A stretch of DNA of 8,135 nt. Origin: Deinococcus sp. Its GTDB lineage: Bacteria > Deinococcota > Deinococci > Deinococcales > Deinococcaceae. The DNA lies in the NCBI GenBank assembly GCA_018260375.1, contig JAGLBF010000106.1, positions 1 through 8,135 on the forward strand. Reading direction: 5' to 3'. Below, piece by piece: positions 6,942 to 8,135 of the stretch (the first letter of the stretch is position 1; each line of letters begins with the position of its first letter). The notes under the pieces are model-generated. The model was not told the origin of the DNA and searched no databases. It saw only the letters and a list, made by a program, of their open reading frames with translations. Both the position numbers and the translations under genes were made by a program.

Positions 6942-6991
6942 TACGGACTGTGCTGGAATAGAGTGCAGTCCGTAATAGAGCGCAGTCCGTA
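6942..6991. repeat. Inverted repeat plus 17-bp tandem repeat between convergent genes
   Basis: TACGGACTG (6942-6950) pairs with CAGTCCGTA at 6966-6974 (9 bp, 15-nt loop) or at 6983-6991. The right part is a 17-bp tandem duplication, AATAGAGTGCAGTCCGT (6957-6973) and AATAGAGCGCAGTCCGT (6974-6990). The hairpin lies between two converging genes, so it could end transcription or protect the 3' ends of both mRNAs. It has no U-run, so it is not a standard intrinsic terminator. The rest of the gap, 6820-6941, shows nothing I can name. Confidence 0.7.
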
Positions 6992-8017
6992 TCATATGTC
7001 ACGGGTTACATAACCCTCAACCAGCCGCACCATTTTCTCCGCCGCTTGCGGGTTATTTGCCTGGGCCAGTGTGCCGCGCAGCAGCGCTAGACCGCGCAAG
7101 CCTTCCTGGGCGGCGTAGCGCTGGGCGTACTCCAGGCTGCTTTCGTCTCCCCGTTCACTGGCGCGTAACCAGCCCAGCACGGTGGCTTGTTGGTCAGCGG
7201 TCTTCTGGACGCGCGGCAGCCTCATCATGTCGGTAAAATACTGGTGCTGGGCGGGCGTGGCCTGTGTGAGCCAGTGCAAGGTGATGAGGGTGCGCTTGCC
7301 TTCAAGCAGGTCACCGCCGATTTCTTTACCGTACAGTGCCGCGTCGCCCGCCAGGTTAAGCACGTCGTCGCGTATCTGAAAAGCTGCGCCCAGGGCCAGG
7401 CCCGCTGCTTCAAAGTCGGGGTGAGGTAGGGCTCCGGCCACCAGTGCACCCAGACGCAGCGGCACAATCACGGTGTACCAGGCGGTTTTCAGGCGTACCA
7501 TCTCCAAGTAGTCAGCCTCGGTCAGCGCCCAGTTATGTGTCTGCATCCACGCCAGGTCAATGTGTTGGCCCTCGGCGGTGCGGTGAATCATATTCAGTAT
7601 TTCGCCAAAAAATTCGCCAGCGTGTGGTGATGGGCTTAGCCGTGTGGCCTGCTGCAAAGCCGCCCACATGTAGGCGTGCAGGGCGTCACCCGCGTTGAGT
7701 GCCAGCGGCATACCATACAAGCGGTGCAGGGCTGGCCGGCCGCGCCGCTCCTCGCTGTCGTCGGCAATGTCATCGTGTATCAGTACCCAGTTTTGAAAGA
7801 GTTCTAGCGTCACGGCGAGCCACTGCGCCGCCTCCCAGGGCGTGCCTGTAGGCACTAAGCCGTGCGCCTGGGCCGAGAGCAAGAGCAGCTCACTGCGCAG
7901 GCCCTTGCCACCGCGCTGGGGGTAGTCGCGCAGTATGCGGTCAAGCAGCATGAGTTCGGGGCGGGTGTGGTGCTGGGGCAGCAGAGAAAGCAGTTTGCTC
8001 AGGAGTTCGGGCCGCAT
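6992..8017 (-). CDS. Trans-isoprenyl diphosphate synthase (probably FPP/GGPP type)
   Basis: A 341-aa all-alpha prenyl diphosphate synthase (polyprenyl synthetase family). It condenses IPP with allylic diphosphates and is cytosolic. RGGKGLRSELLL (35-46) matches the substrate-binding GGKR-type motif. The first Asp-rich motif is IHDDIADDSEERRGRP (80-95, with D82, D83, D86). GQHIDL is at 150-155, LKTAWY has K177, and the second Asp-rich motif is QIRDDVLNLAGD (214-225) with Asn at the last acidic position. KEIGGDLLEGKRTLI (231-245) completes the site. W77, five residues before D82, is a bulky residue at the known chain-length gate, which suggests a short product (C15-C20). It could supply carotenoid (CrtE-like), quinone or undecaprenyl precursors; I cannot choose. 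ATG 8017-8015 is preferred because it lies 7 nt after TACACT. It converges on the Lpt-like operon. Confidence 0.92.
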   Translation of the reverse strand: MRPELLSKLLSLLPQHHTRPELMLLDRILRDYPQRGGKGLRSELLLLSAQAHGLVPTGTPWEAAQWLAVTLELFQNWVLIHDDIADDSEERRGRPALHRLYGMPLALNAGDALHAYMWAALQQATRLSPSPHAGEFFGEILNMIHRTAEGQHIDLAWMQTHNWALTEADYLEMVRLKTAWYTVIVPLRLGALVAGALPHPDFEAAGLALGAAFQIRDDVLNLAGDAALYGKEIGGDLLEGKRTLITLHWLTQATPAQHQYFTDMMRLPRVQKTADQQATVLGWLRASERGDESSLEYAQRYAAQEGLRGLALLRGTLAQANNPQAAEKMVRLVEGYVTRDI

Positions 8018-8024
8018 GCCTTGC

Positions 8025-8030
8025 AGTGTA
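8025..8030 (-). promoter_or_regulatory. Putative leaderless promoter (-10) of the prenyl synthase
   Basis: TACACT on the minus strand (8030-8025), followed by 7 nt (GCAAGGC) and the ATG. The AAGG in the spacer is too close to the ATG to act as a good Shine-Dalgarno sequence. This is the third gene in the window with the same -10 to ATG distance. No -35 is recognisable. Confidence 0.45.
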
Positions 8031-8088
8031 ATGTCTGGGACGTATCTGGGGGTGGTGGATCTGACTGTCTCCGCTTGGCGGCTGGTGA

Positions 8089-8135
8089 TACGGACTGCCG
8101 CTAAATTCCACCACAGTCGGAAAAGCGCCGCCTGC
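8089..8135. repeat. Possible end of a small non-coding repeat
   Basis: The stretch starts with TACGGACTG (8089-8097), the inverse of a 9-mer found in other gaps of this window, and contains ACTGCCG (8094-8100) and CAGTCGG as loosely complementary arms. It lies outside any convincing gene at the right edge. Assignment to a repeat family cannot be made from one copy. Confidence 0.3.

Noticed and set aside
6820..6991. Intrinsic terminator between the Lpt-like operon and the prenyl synthase
   Set aside because: A 9-bp stem exists but neither strand shows the following U-run, so it is listed as a repeat only.

Overview
The window looks like chromosomal DNA from a member of the genus Deinococcus or a close relative. 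This is an inference from the protein styles (GlmS, RuvX, TatD, an OstA/LptA-like gene cluster, a short-chain prenyl diphosphate synthase) and from the promoter layout. Several start codons lie exactly 7 nt after a TAnnnT box with no Shine-Dalgarno sequence, the arrangement described for leaderless mRNAs in Deinococcus. Base composition is moderately GC-rich. No insertion sequence, phage gene, CRISPR array or intact tRNA was seen.

Left part (1-2664): the 5' end of an unrecognised minus-strand gene runs off the left edge. Upstream of it on the same strand is glmS (glucosamine-6-phosphate synthase, 610 aa). The long gap upstream of glmS is not empty. On the minus strand it carries a promoter and then a glmS self-cleaving ribozyme (about 2310-2104), recognisable from its conserved core and from compensatory pairing. 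Glucosamine-6-phosphate, the product of GlmS, is therefore expected to trigger cleavage of the glmS mRNA. Beyond the promoter, 2374-2664 holds AT-rich palindromes, short repeats and a leaderless promoter for the divergent gene ruvX.

Middle part (2665-4053): ruvX (YqgF family, putative Holliday junction resolvase/RNase-H-fold nuclease) on plus converges on tatD (metal-dependent hydrolase/DNase) on minus. The 3' end of tatD runs into a 17-bp tandem repeat.

Right-centre part (4225-6819): a plus-strand operon of three exported or membrane-anchored proteins. The first is an LptC-like anchored protein, the second an OstA/LptA-like periplasmic protein, the third an OstA-like protein with a long Pro-rich linker. 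They resemble the periplasmic bridge that carries lipid between membranes. This is notable because characterised Deinococcus species have an outer membrane but no classical LPS.

Right end (6992-8135): a minus-strand trans-isoprenyl diphosphate synthase, probably making a C15-C20 product for carotenoids, quinones or lipid carriers, with a leaderless promoter. Many intergenic gaps contain imperfect tandem duplications of 12-20 bp, and a dispersed 9-mer CAGTCYGTA occurs only between genes. Both look like traces of small non-coding repeats.
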